A stretch of 12,446 nt of DNA from JBFLXN01 sp040755715 [NCBI: Candidatus Edwardsbacteria bacterium] (GTDB taxonomy: Bacteria; Edwardsbacteria; AC1; JBFLXN01). The stretch lies in contig JBFLXN010000071.1 in NCBI GenBank assembly GCA_040755715.1, positions 1 to 12,446 of the forward strand, written 5' to 3'. This document shows positions 1-5,434 of the stretch, one piece after another (position 1 is the first letter of the stretch; the number at the start of each line of letters is the position of its first letter). The notes under the pieces are model-generated. The model made no database searches. It worked only from the letters and a program-made list of their open reading frames with translations, and was not told the DNA's origin. A program made the position numbers and the translations under genes.

Positions 1-23
1 TTCTTATGCAACTGTTTTGCCAT
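1..23 (-). CDS. Transposase N-terminus (partial, runs off left edge)
   Basis: Only seven complete codons are inside the window, read on the - strand from ATG at 23-21: MAKQLHK. The start is well supported. An AAGGAGGG Shine-Dalgarno sequence (39-32) lies 8 nt upstream and a consensus TATAAT -10 box at 55-50. The placement just inside an insertion-sequence terminus makes this the transposase of that element. The residues alone identify no family. The matching 3' end of such a gene is at 12353-12445, also on the - strand. Confidence 0.55.
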
Positions 24-49
24 AATCCAAACCCTCCTTTTTGGGTTAG

Positions 50-79
50 ATTATAGCAGTTTAAGAGTTCACTTTTGAA
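50..79 (-). promoter_or_regulatory. Transposase promoter inside the IS terminus
   Basis: On the - strand a perfect TATAAT lies at 55-50. Eighteen nt upstream is TTCAAA (79-74), a 4/6 match to the -35 consensus, and it is part of the inner TTCAAAAGTGAAC repeat. Transcription would start near 43. Transposase bound to its terminal repeat would cover its own -35 box, so autorepression is plausible (inference). Confidence 0.5.
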
Positions 80-141
80 CTTTAAATTCGCTAAAAAGAG
101 TTCACTTTTGAATTTTAAATGACACGAAGGCGAGATTTTCC

Positions 142-171
142 TTGACAAATTTGTCCCCGATGCATTAAAAT
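142..171 (+). promoter_or_regulatory. Promoter of the riboflavin operon
   Basis: A perfect -35 box TTGACA (142-147) is followed after 18 nt by TAAAAT (166-171), a 5/6 match to TATAAT. The predicted start near 178 falls at the first base of riboswitch helix P1 (179). The -35 box lies only 17 nt from the insertion-sequence end at 124. Confidence 0.75.
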
Positions 172-204
172 AAACTAGTCCTTCGGGGTGTCTGCCGTAA
201 GTCG

Positions 205-233
205 TGGCGGATCCGCCAATGTTATTTGGCGGA
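205..233 (+). repeat. Palindromic insertion at the P1/P2 junction of the riboswitch
   Basis: TGGCGGATCCGCCA (205-218) is a perfect 14-nt palindrome. Its right half also forms an 8-bp hairpin with what follows: TCCGCCAA (212-219) pairs with TTGGCGGA (226-233) around a 6-nt loop. In standard RFN elements the GGGG block runs almost directly into P2, so about 45 nt (189-233) appear to be added here. Confidence 0.65.
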
Positions 234-260
234 AGGTGCAAATCCTCAACCGGCGGTTTA

Positions 261-313
261 CCCCGTTAGAAATCGGGAAAACATCCGAGATGGACTTCCT
301 GTTTCTAACGGGG
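261..313 (+). repeat. Palindromic repeat in riboswitch P3 (copy A)
   Basis: CCCCGTTAGAAA (261-272) and TTTCTAACGGGG (302-313) are perfect 12-bp inverted repeats around a 29-nt loop. A sequence with nearly the same termini is found before ribD at 774-880. CCCCG (261-265) can instead pair with CGGGG (377-381), extending the TTTA/TAAA base of P3, so two P3 folds compete. Confidence 0.7.
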
Positions 314-318
314 TTCAT

Positions 319-380
319 CCCGTACCTATCCTAAATTGGCGCCATAGGCGCCACCTGGCATCGTGGAGGATAGGTGCGGG
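319..380 (+). repeat. Second long hairpin in riboswitch P3
   Basis: The nested stems are CCCG 319-322 with CGGG 377-380, ACCTATCCT 324-332 with AGGATAGGT 367-375, and TGGCGCC 337-343 with GGCGCCA 347-353 around an ATA loop. Together with the hairpin at 261-313 and a closing TTTA/TAAA stem (257-260/382-385) this makes a three-way junction on P3. Confidence 0.65.
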
Positions 381-515
381 GTAAAGCCCGCGAGTCCAGC
401 ACCTTTCTTAAAACGATATCCGAACAGTGTAAAGAAAAGGTGCTGGATTGATCCGGTTAACTTCCGGAGCCGACGGTGAAAGTCCGGATGGGAGAAGGAA
501 GATATTTTTCTATTT

Positions 516-545
516 CCCGAAGGAAGTAATCTTCGGGTTTTCTTG
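516..545 (+). terminator. Intrinsic terminator controlled by the FMN riboswitch
   Basis: CCCGAAG (516-522) and CTTCGGG (531-537) form a 7-bp hairpin followed by TTTTCTTGTTT. The 5' arm with the next base, CCCGAAGG (516-523), is perfectly complementary to CCTTCGGG (180-187), the 5' strand of P1 and the adjoining conserved bases. Without FMN the two can pair as an antiterminator. With FMN, P1 forms and the terminator folds. This is the known layout of FMN switches that act on transcription. Confidence 0.85.
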
Positions 546-888
546 TTTAGTTCATCTACCAAAGAATTGGTAAAATCCTATCAAAGTGCTAAAGGGGAGT
601 TCACCATAATTCTTGAACTCTTACCACCGACTAAAGGAGAAAACAACTTCTTAGAATGAATTTATTGCTTCTGGATGCCTTGACGCCCCGATATGTCAGG
701 GCGTAGGCTGTCCTTCTTCCCCCGACTTGTCGAGGGACAAGAGAAGAACAGAAAAAAATATGGACAACGTTCACCCTGTTAGAAAAGAAAAGAGGCTCTG
801 TCCCGATGAAATTGGGACGGGGATTGAAGGAATAAATAGTTTGGGAGAGAGTGAAGCCTGTTCCCAATTTTCTAACGGGGCTCATTAC
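546..888 (+). other. Repeat-rich leader between terminator and ribD
   Basis: I see no gene here. Besides the repeat at 774-880 it holds two short hairpins: ACGCCC (683-688) with GGGCGT (699-704), and CTTGTC (726-731) with GACAAG (736-741). An open frame in phase with ribD runs through from about 727 and has an ATG at 760, but it has no good ribosome binding site and encodes no recognisable domain before residue 1 of RibD. A 16-codon ATG frame at 657 has only a distant AAAGGAG and is not called. Confidence 0.6.
774..880 (+). repeat. Palindromic repeat before ribD (copy B)
   Basis: CCCTGTTAGAAAA (774-786) pairs with TTTTCTAACGGGG (868-880) over 13 bp with one G-U pair. The termini match those of the repeat in riboswitch P3 (261-313), including the TCAT just beyond the right end. 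The interior differs and contains its own hairpin, GTCCCGAT (800-807) with ATTGGGAC (811-818). The right terminus ends 8 nt before the ribD start codon, so its CGGGG may double as a weak ribosome binding site. Confidence 0.7.
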
Positions 889-1959
889 ATGAAATTAGCC
901 CTGAAGTTGGCCCAGAAAGGCAGAGGCAAGACCTCGCCTAATCCAATGGTGGGAGCAGTAATTGTTAAAAATGGAAGAATTGTCGGACAGGGTTTCCACC
1001 AAAAAGCCGGAGAGCCACATGCTGAAATAATAGCCTTACAAAAAGCCAAAGGCAAAACTAAAGGAGCTACCCTCTATGTAAATTTGGAACCTTGCTGTCA
1101 TCAGGGAAGAACTCCTCCTTGCACTTCTGCTATTATCAAAGCAAAAATCAAACGGCTGGCCTGTGCGATGATTGACCCTAATCCCTTGGTTAATGGAAAG
1201 GGAATAAATACATTGCGCCAAGCGGGAATTGAGGTAAAGATCGGAATTTTAGAAAAAGAAGCCAGAGACTTAAATGAAGTTTATCTTAAATTTATTCAGA
1301 AACACTTACCATTTGTTACACTCAAAGCAGGAATGACTCTGGATGGGAAGATTGCCACCAATGCTGGAGAATCAAAATGGATTACCTCTGAAGAGTCCAG
1401 AAAATTTGCTCACAAACTCCGCTTTGAAAATGAGGTGGTGATGGTAGGTGTAAATACTATCATCAATGACGACCCCGAACTGACGGTCAGATGGCAGAAA
1501 GAAAAAAAAACGCAACCAATAAGATTTATTCTTGACAGCCATTTGAGAATTCCCTTGAAGGCAAAAGTAATTAGTGATAAAAAAGCAAGAACCATTATCG
1601 CTACCTCAAAAAAAGTTTCTCTTAAAAAAATAAAATATCTTGAAGACCAGGGTATAGAAGTGTGGCGTATTGAATTAGATGAAACCGGAAAGGTCAGTCT
1701 AAAGAAAATAGTCTGTAGAATGGGAAAAGAAAATTTCACCAGTCTTTTGATTGAGGGGGGGGCTGAAGTAAATGCTGCTGCCTTAAAAGCAAGATTAGTA
1801 GATAAAATATACCTCTTCATTGCACCCAAAATTTTAGGTGGGGAACACCTGTCAGTAGTAGGAGATTTAGGAATAAAAAGTTTAAGGACTTGTATAAAAT
1901 TGTCCAATCTAAAAGTAAAAAAACTCGGAGAGGATTTTTTTCTCACGGGGTATCTCTGA
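889..1959 (+). CDS. ribD: Bifunctional riboflavin deaminase/reductase RibD
   Basis: RibD carries out two steps of riboflavin synthesis in the cytoplasm. It deaminates the pyrimidine from GTP cyclohydrolase II, then reduces the ribosyl side chain with NADPH. The protein is 356 aa, normal for RibD. The N-terminal zinc deaminase domain (about 1-145) shows SPNPMVGAVIV (16-26), HAE (44-46) and EPCC...TPPC (67-78), with H44, C69 and C78 as zinc ligands and E46 as the proton shuttle. The reductase domain (about 143-356) shows KAGMTLDGKIA (146-156) and VGVNTIINDDPELTVR (186-201). I chose ATG 889 because the conserved family N-terminus MKLALKLAQKGRG begins there. The in-frame sequence upstream is repeat DNA. 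It is the first gene after the FMN riboswitch, so it is expected to be repressed by FMN. Confidence 0.95.
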   Translation: MKLALKLAQKGRGKTSPNPMVGAVIVKNGRIVGQGFHQKAGEPHAEIIALQKAKGKTKGATLYVNLEPCCHQGRTPPCTSAIIKAKIKRLACAMIDPNPLVNGKGINTLRQAGIEVKIGILEKEARDLNEVYLKFIQKHLPFVTLKAGMTLDGKIATNAGESKWITSEESRKFAHKLRFENEVVMVGVNTIINDDPELTVRWQKEKKTQPIRFILDSHLRIPLKAKVISDKKARTIIATSKKVSLKKIKYLEDQGIEVWRIELDETGKVSLKKIVCRMGKENFTSLLIEGGAEVNAAALKARLVDKIYLFIAPKILGGEHLSVVGDLGIKSLRTCIKLSNLKVKKLGEDFFLTGYL

Positions 1960-2083
1960 ACAGACTATATCCATCAAAAACTTCATGGTAAGATGATAAA
2001 ATCCCCAAAAATTAAAAATGACCTAAAAAATCAAAGATGAAATTTTTTGAAAAAATTGTAAAAAGGTGAGAGGGAAGAGCCTT

Positions 2084-2671
2084 ATGTTCACTGGTATCGT
2101 TGAAAAAACTGGAAAAGTCCAAAGAATAAGGAAAACCTCAAAGAGTGCAATTCTGACAATTACCGCACCAGAGATTTGTCAGGGAATGAAGATTGGCGAC
2201 AGTATTGCGGTCAACGGTGCCTGTCTCACGGTAATCTCTCACTCAACCCAAGATTTTATTGTTGAACTAATGGAAGAAACCTGGTGCTCAACAAATCTTA
2301 AATATCTCCACCTCACTAGTCCAGTTAATTTAGAGAGGGCACTTCAGTTGGGAGACCATCTGGGTGGACATTTGGTCAACGGACATATTGATACGCTCGG
2401 ACGGCTTATTTCCATAAAAAGACAGGATTCAAGCAAAATCTTTGAAATACAACTAAATAAAAAATTCATCTCTTACCTTATAGAAAAAGGTTCTATTGCA
2501 GTTGATGGTGTGAGCCTTACTATCATAGAAGTTAAAAGAAACTCCTTCACTACCGGCCTCATTCCGCACACTTTGACTCAGACAACTTTGGGCTTACGGC
2601 GAGTAGGTGATGAATTAAATATTGAAATAGACCAAATCGCTAAATACTGCAAACAGTTTACACACAGATGA
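2084..2671 (+). CDS. ribE: Riboflavin synthase, alpha chain type
   Basis: This enzyme catalyses the last step of the pathway, dismutation of two molecules of 6,7-dimethyl-8-ribityllumazine to riboflavin and the pyrimidinedione. The protein is 195 aa and starts with the family signature MFTGIVE. It has the expected tandem lumazine-binding barrels, visible as GDSIAVNGACLTV in the first half and KGSIAVDGVSLTI in the second, with GGHLVNGHID between them. ATG 2084 is preceded by GAGGGAAG. A GTG at 2066 in frame would add six residues but breaks the family start. The stop codon lies inside a repeat (CACAGATGAGCACAGATA), so the C-terminal residues FTHR are probably repeat-encoded. The gene lies 124 nt after ribD, and no terminator is seen between them, so it is probably in the same operon. 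Confidence 0.95.
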   Translation: MFTGIVEKTGKVQRIRKTSKSAILTITAPEICQGMKIGDSIAVNGACLTVISHSTQDFIVELMEETWCSTNLKYLHLTSPVNLERALQLGDHLGGHLVNGHIDTLGRLISIKRQDSSKIFEIQLNKKFISYLIEKGSIAVDGVSLTIIEVKRNSFTTGLIPHTLTQTTLGLRRVGDELNIEIDQIAKYCKQFTHR

Positions 2672-2745
2672 GCACAGATAAAGGCCACAGATGAGCACAG
2701 ATAATCTGTGTTCATCTGTGAAAAAATCTTTGCTTATCTGTGTTT
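2662..2745 (+). repeat. CACAGATGA-type direct and inverted repeats
   Basis: CACAGATGAGCACAGATA occurs at 2663-2680 and again at 2686-2703. The second copy forms a nearly perfect 17-bp hairpin with 2704-2720 (one G-U pair, one-base loop). A further partial inverted copy, GCTTATCTGTG, ends at 2742. No T run follows the hairpin, so a terminator is unlikely. The repeat supplies the ribE stop codon and fills most of the gap to ribBA. Confidence 0.8.
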
Positions 2746-2760
2746 AATTGATAAAGCCTT

Positions 2761-3966
2761 ATGAAAAGCCATTTCAGTAGCATCCCTGAAGCCATCAGGG
2801 AAATTAAAAAGGGGTGCTTCATCATTGTAGTAGATGATGAAGCTCGTGAGAACGAAGGTGACCTGATAATGGCGGCACAAAGAGTGTCACCCAGAGCAAT
2901 AAATTTTATGGCCAGAGAAGCCCGCGGTCTGATTTGCGTTTCCCTCCCTGCCAAAAGGCTTGAAGAACTGCACTTGTATCCTATGACTGTTCGCAATACT
3001 TCAAAGCACGGAACTTCTTTCACGGTTTCTGTTGATGCACTTCACGAAACGACCACTGGTATCTCCGCTCACGACCGAGCATTGACTATAAAGACATTGC
3101 TTAACTCAAAGACTCGCCCTGAGGACCTGGCCAAGCCAGGTCATATCTTCCCTCTGCGGACAGCTGAGGGTGGTGTCCTTCACCGAGCTGGACATACAGA
3201 AGCCGCCAGTGACCTGGCAAAATTGGCTGGGCTATATCCTGCTGGGATTTTGTGTGAAATTATGGCTGAAAATGGAAGAATGGCTAAATTGCCAAAACTA
3301 ATAAAGATGTCCCAGCGGTTCAAACTAAAATTGATTACGATTAAAGATTTAATTGAACATCGGCGTCGGACAGAAAAACTGGTGAAAAAAGTTGTCCAGA
3401 CCAAACTTCCCACTCGTTTTGGTGAATTTGATTTAATCGCCTATGAAGATATGGTGGAAAAGTATCACCACTTGGCTTTGGTCAAGGGAAAGGTAGCTGG
3501 CGAAAAAAATGTTTTGGTGAGAGTTCACTCTCAGTGTTTGACTGGCGACATTTTAGGTTCTCTGCGCTGTGATTGTGGGGAGCAGTTGGTAAAGGCTTTG
3601 AGTCTGATAGAGAGGGAAGGTAAAGGTGTCTTTCTCTATATGCGCCAGGAAGGGAGAGGCATCGGACTTCTGAACAAACTCAAGGCTTACGAACTTCAGG
3701 ACAAAGGGCTTGATACAGTGGAAGCCAATGTGGCTTTAGGGTTTCAGCCAGATGAAAGGGATTATGGAATTGGGGCACAGATTCTTTCTGACCTTGGACT
3801 TTCTACGATTAGACTCCTTACCAACAATCCTAAAAAGATTGCCGGTTTAGAAGGCTATGGGCTGAAGATTGTCAAGCGTATTCCTATTGAGGTGCCGCCG
3901 CATCCGAAAGTTAGAAAATATTTAAAAACAAAGAAAGAAAAATTAGGACATTTCTTAAAAGTTTAA
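2761..3966 (+). CDS. ribBA: Bifunctional DHBP synthase / GTP cyclohydrolase II
   Basis: This 401-aa fusion makes both precursors of riboflavin: 3,4-dihydroxy-2-butanone 4-phosphate from ribulose 5-phosphate (N-terminal RibB) and the pyrimidine from GTP (C-terminal RibA). RibB (about 5-200) shows DDEARENEGDL (25-35), HGTSFTVSVDA (83-93), TTTGISAHDRA (97-107), GHIFPLR (127-133) and HRAGHTEAA (141-149). RibA (about 205-401) shows the zinc site C259, C270, C272 in SQCLTGDILGSLRCDCG, then MRQEGRGIGL (294-303), PDERDYGIGAQ (330-340) and LLTNNPKK (352-359). All key residues are present, so both activities are expected. The start codon lacks a clear Shine-Dalgarno sequence and closely follows repeat DNA. 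The fusion is common in bacteria. Confidence 0.96.
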   Translation: MKSHFSSIPEAIREIKKGCFIIVVDDEARENEGDLIMAAQRVSPRAINFMAREARGLICVSLPAKRLEELHLYPMTVRNTSKHGTSFTVSVDALHETTTGISAHDRALTIKTLLNSKTRPEDLAKPGHIFPLRTAEGGVLHRAGHTEAASDLAKLAGLYPAGILCEIMAENGRMAKLPKLIKMSQRFKLKLITIKDLIEHRRRTEKLVKKVVQTKLPTRFGEFDLIAYEDMVEKYHHLALVKGKVAGEKNVLVRVHSQCLTGDILGSLRCDCGEQLVKALSLIEREGKGVFLYMRQEGRGIGLLNKLKAYELQDKGLDTVEANVALGFQPDERDYGIGAQILSDLGLSTIRLLTNNPKKIAGLEGYGLKIVKRIPIEVPPHPKVRKYLKTKKEKLGHFLKV

Positions 3967-3974
3967 TTTTCATC

Positions 3975-4004
3975 TTGTATCTTCGGTAGTAGTTGTGGTA
4001 AAAT
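3975..4004 (+). promoter_or_regulatory. Possible secondary promoter before ribH
   Basis: TTGTAT (3975-3980) and TAAAAT (3999-4004) with an 18-nt spacer lie in the 155-nt gap between ribBA and ribH. The match is moderate and AT-rich DNA gives such pairs by chance, so this is only a candidate. Confidence 0.3.
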
Positions 4005-4121
4005 ATTAAAGATTATGATTCAGAGATTGTGGGAGAAGGATTGAAAGGCATCCGTAAAGAATCTTTTCGCCTTTGACCTTAAGAAAATATCAGAAATAGT
4101 GAAATAAAACAGGAGGTTTCA

Positions 4122-4586
4122 ATGAAAGTCTATGAGGGTAAACTCACCGCCAAGGGTAAGAGATTTGGTTTGATTGTCTCTCGCTTCAATGATTTCGTCT
4201 CAAAGCATCTCTTAGAAGGAGCCCTTGACTGCTTAAGAAGACACGAAGCGGAAGAGGAAAAGATAGAAATAGCTTGGGTTCCGGGTTCGTTTGAAATTCC
4301 CGCCGTAGCCAAGAAGATGGCTCTCTCTAAGAAATATGAAGCGATTATCTGTCTCGGCACCATTATTAGAGGGGAGACCCCGCATTTTGATTACATCGCC
4401 TCAGAAGTGGCTAAGGGAATTGCCCAGGTGAATTTAGAAAGTGGAATTCCAACCATCTTCGGTATCATTACCGCTGATACGATTGAACAGGCAATTGACC
4501 GAGCAGGAACAAAGTCCGGAAACAAAGGGTGGGACGCCGCCCTTTCAGCAATGGAATTGGTCAACCTTTACGGACAAATTGGGTAA
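4122..4586 (+). CDS. ribH: 6,7-dimethyl-8-ribityllumazine synthase
   Basis: RibH condenses the RibD product (after dephosphorylation) with the four-carbon phosphate from RibBA to give lumazine, the substrate of RibE. The enzyme usually assembles into pentamers or 60-mer capsids. The protein is 154 aa, standard length. Visible motifs are SRFND (20-24), WVPGSFEIP (52-60), [14 protein letters not shown] (77-90) with the catalytic-site H88, and [12 protein letters not shown] near the C-terminus. A textbook ribosome binding site, AGGAGG, stands 5 nt before ATG 4122. It closes the riboflavin operon. The ribH-nusB neighbourhood is common in bacteria. Confidence 0.96.
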   Translation: MKVYEGKLTAKGKRFGLIVSRFNDFVSKHLLEGALDCLRRHEAEEEKIEIAWVPGSFEIPAVAKKMALSKKYEAIICLGTIIRGETPHFDYIASEVAKGIAQVNLESGIPTIFGIITADTIEQAIDRAGTKSGNKGWDAALSAMELVNLYGQIG

Positions 4587-4958
4587 GAAGCCCCTGAAGA
4601 ACTCATTAACCACGGAAACACAAAACGATGATATGCTAATATGCTTATACGCTGAGACGGATTCATCCTAAACGGAAAGTATATATGGCGGACAGGTTAG
4701 GGTTACGGTTAAAGGGTTACGGTTACGAGGCCCGTTTCGGTCAATAAGTTTATTGGGTTTATTGAGTTCATTGAGTTTCTTGAGTTTTTTAACCCAAGAA
4801 ACTATGTAAACCCAAAAAACTGTGCAAACTTTCTCAAGATTGACGATACAAGCCTCATAACCCTAACCATTGGCGATGTTGCCTATACATATCAGCTTAT
4901 CACCATATCAATCTGCCATAGGCGGATGTTTCTGTAGTTTTTTAGGAGTAACTAAGTA
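4587..4958 (+). other. 372-nt repeat-filled gap between ribH and nusB
   Basis: No gene is seen here. GGTTAGGGTTA (4695-4705) begins a telomere-like run of GGTTA units to 4727 and is exactly inverted at 4858-4868. Inside that pair lie the 9-nt tandem repeat at 4749-4784 and a 9-bp inverted pair, AGTTTCTTG (4774-4782) with CAAGAAACT (4795-4803). Near nusB, ATCTGCC (4911-4917) and GGCGGAT (4921-4927) form a hairpin around ATA. The nusB ribosome binding site AGGAG is at 4944-4948. Confidence 0.7.
4749..4784 (+). repeat. Four tandem 9-nt repeats
   Basis: Consecutive units read TTTATTGGG, TTTATTGAG, TTCATTGAG and TTTCTTGAG, followed by a T run. Nine nucleotides keep any reading frame, but no coding frame is apparent here. 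Confidence 0.8.
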
Positions 4959-5360
4959 GTGGGGAGAAGAAAAGCCAGAGAGCTGGCATTACAAGTTCTT
5001 TATCAGATAGAAATTACCGGGGATAAACCAGAAAAAGCCCTAACTGATGTTTCCTTGAGGGTAACGCTTGAACCAGAAGTTTTTGAATTCATTGACCAAC
5101 TCGTAAATGGAACAATCAGGAATCTTGAAAAAATAGACCTGATGATTCAAGGAGCTCTGGAAAATTGGCAGCTGGAACGTCTGGCGATGATTGACCGTAA
5201 TATTCTACGTTTAGCCTTGGGTGAAAGAATGACTTTTGGTTCCGCTATCCCAGCCAAGGTGACGATTAACGAGGCGATTGAATTAGCCAAACGCTATAGC
5301 ACCGAAGATTCTGGCACCTTTGTTAATGGAGTCTTAGACCGCTTGATTGAAAAGGAGTGA
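4959..5360 (+). CDS. nusB: Transcription antitermination factor NusB
   Basis: NusB binds boxA RNA together with NusE (ribosomal protein S10) and promotes antitermination, chiefly of rRNA operons. The protein is 133 aa, typical for the family. It begins with the arginine-rich MGRRKARELALQVLYQIE, the usual N-terminal RNA-binding helix, and ends with the conserved PAKVTINEAIELAKRY...FVNGVLDRL segment. The start is GTG at 4959 with AGGAG ten nt upstream; no ATG in frame fits the family N-terminus. It probably does not depend only on the FMN switch, because 372 nt of repeat DNA separate it from ribH, but no convincing promoter was found. Confidence 0.93.
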   Translation: MGRRKARELALQVLYQIEITGDKPEKALTDVSLRVTLEPEVFEFIDQLVNGTIRNLEKIDLMIQGALENWQLERLAMIDRNILRLALGERMTFGSAIPAKVTINEAIELAKRYSTEDSGTFVNGVLDRLIEKE

Positions 5361-5369
5361 GTTTACTGA

Positions 5370-5432
5370 ACGCTAGACGCTGGACGCTAAACGCCAAAAG
5401 CGTAAAGCGTAAAGCATAAAGCATAAAGCGTA
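5370..5432 (+). repeat. Nine in-phase 7-nt tandem units
   Basis: From 5370, four units of ACGCTAG/ACGCTGG/ACGCTAA/ACGCCAA are followed without a phase break by five units of AAGCGTA/AAGCATA, ending 2 nt before the ATG of the next gene. GCGT in the second block is the inverse complement of ACGC in the first, so the two blocks can pair into a hairpin. No Shine-Dalgarno sequence remains for the downstream gene. Confidence 0.85.
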
Positions 5433-5434
5433 AA

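Larger units (their letters stand above)
1..124 (-). mobile_element. 5' end of an insertion sequence (left window edge)
   Basis: Read on the - strand from 124, this begins TGTCATTTAAAA and contains two copies of the 13-mer TTCAAAAGTGAAC (112-100 and 79-67), spaced 33 nt apart, followed by a promoter, a strong ribosome binding site and a start codon. The two copies lie in a 25-nt direct repeat (63-87 and 96-120) with one mismatch. The right window edge, read inward on the + strand from 12325, begins TGTTAGCTAAAT and carries the same 13-mer twice. The first 25 nt of the two ends match at 21 positions, which is what terminal inverted repeats look like. TGT termini and repeated subterminal transposase-binding sites are known from IS21/IS481-like DDE elements. 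The family assignment is inference. Confidence 0.7.
179..499 (+). promoter_or_regulatory. FMN (RFN) riboswitch aptamer with insertions
   Basis: Conserved blocks of the RFN element occur in order: CTTCGGGG (181-188), AACCGGCGGT (248-257), AGCCCGCGAG (385-394), GATCCGG...TTCCGGAGCCGACGG (450-476), TGAAAGTCCGGATGGGAG (477-494). Helix P1 pairs TCCTTC (179-184) with GAAGGA (494-499). A 12-bp P4-region hairpin pairs 395-406 with 436-447. The aptamer spans 321 nt, whereas a typical one is about 130-150 nt. The excess comes from an insertion at 189-233, between the GGGG block and P2, and from a large branched P3 (257-385). FMN binding should stabilise P1 and so free the terminator at 516-545. The block identities are seen directly. 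Whether this enlarged aptamer still binds FMN is not known. Confidence 0.92.

Noticed and set aside
657-707. Leader peptide of 16 codons before ribD
   Set aside because: The AAAGGAG lies about 14 nt upstream, too far for good initiation, and the frame ends inside a repeat hairpin. The operon already has a riboswitch and terminator.
727-888. N-terminal extension of RibD (54 extra residues)
   Set aside because: The extra sequence is encoded by hairpins and a palindromic repeat, has no good ribosome binding site and is absent from the RibD family. The family N-terminus starts at 889.
1410-1946. 178-codon open frame on the - strand opposite ribD
   Set aside because: It lies wholly opposite the reductase domain of ribD, matches no family I know and has no ribosome binding site. 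The same holds for the other - strand frames opposite yebC and the EF-G-like gene.
2686-2720. Intrinsic terminator after ribE
   Set aside because: The 17-bp hairpin is strong but is followed by A-rich sequence without a T run, and it belongs to a repeat family. Termination here would cut off ribBA and ribH.
4441-4671. 76-codon + strand frame overlapping the end of ribH
   Set aside because: It is an out-of-frame shadow of ribH continuing into repeat DNA, with no ribosome binding site or recognisable domain.
4695-4727. Telomere or replication terminus
   Set aside because: The GGTTA-type units are few, irregular and internal to a gene-dense region, and the inverse copy nearby fits a dispersed repeat better.
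5370-5432. CRISPR array
   Set aside because: The units are 7 nt with no spacers. None of the repeats in the window has the 23-47-nt repeat plus unique spacer pattern of CRISPR.
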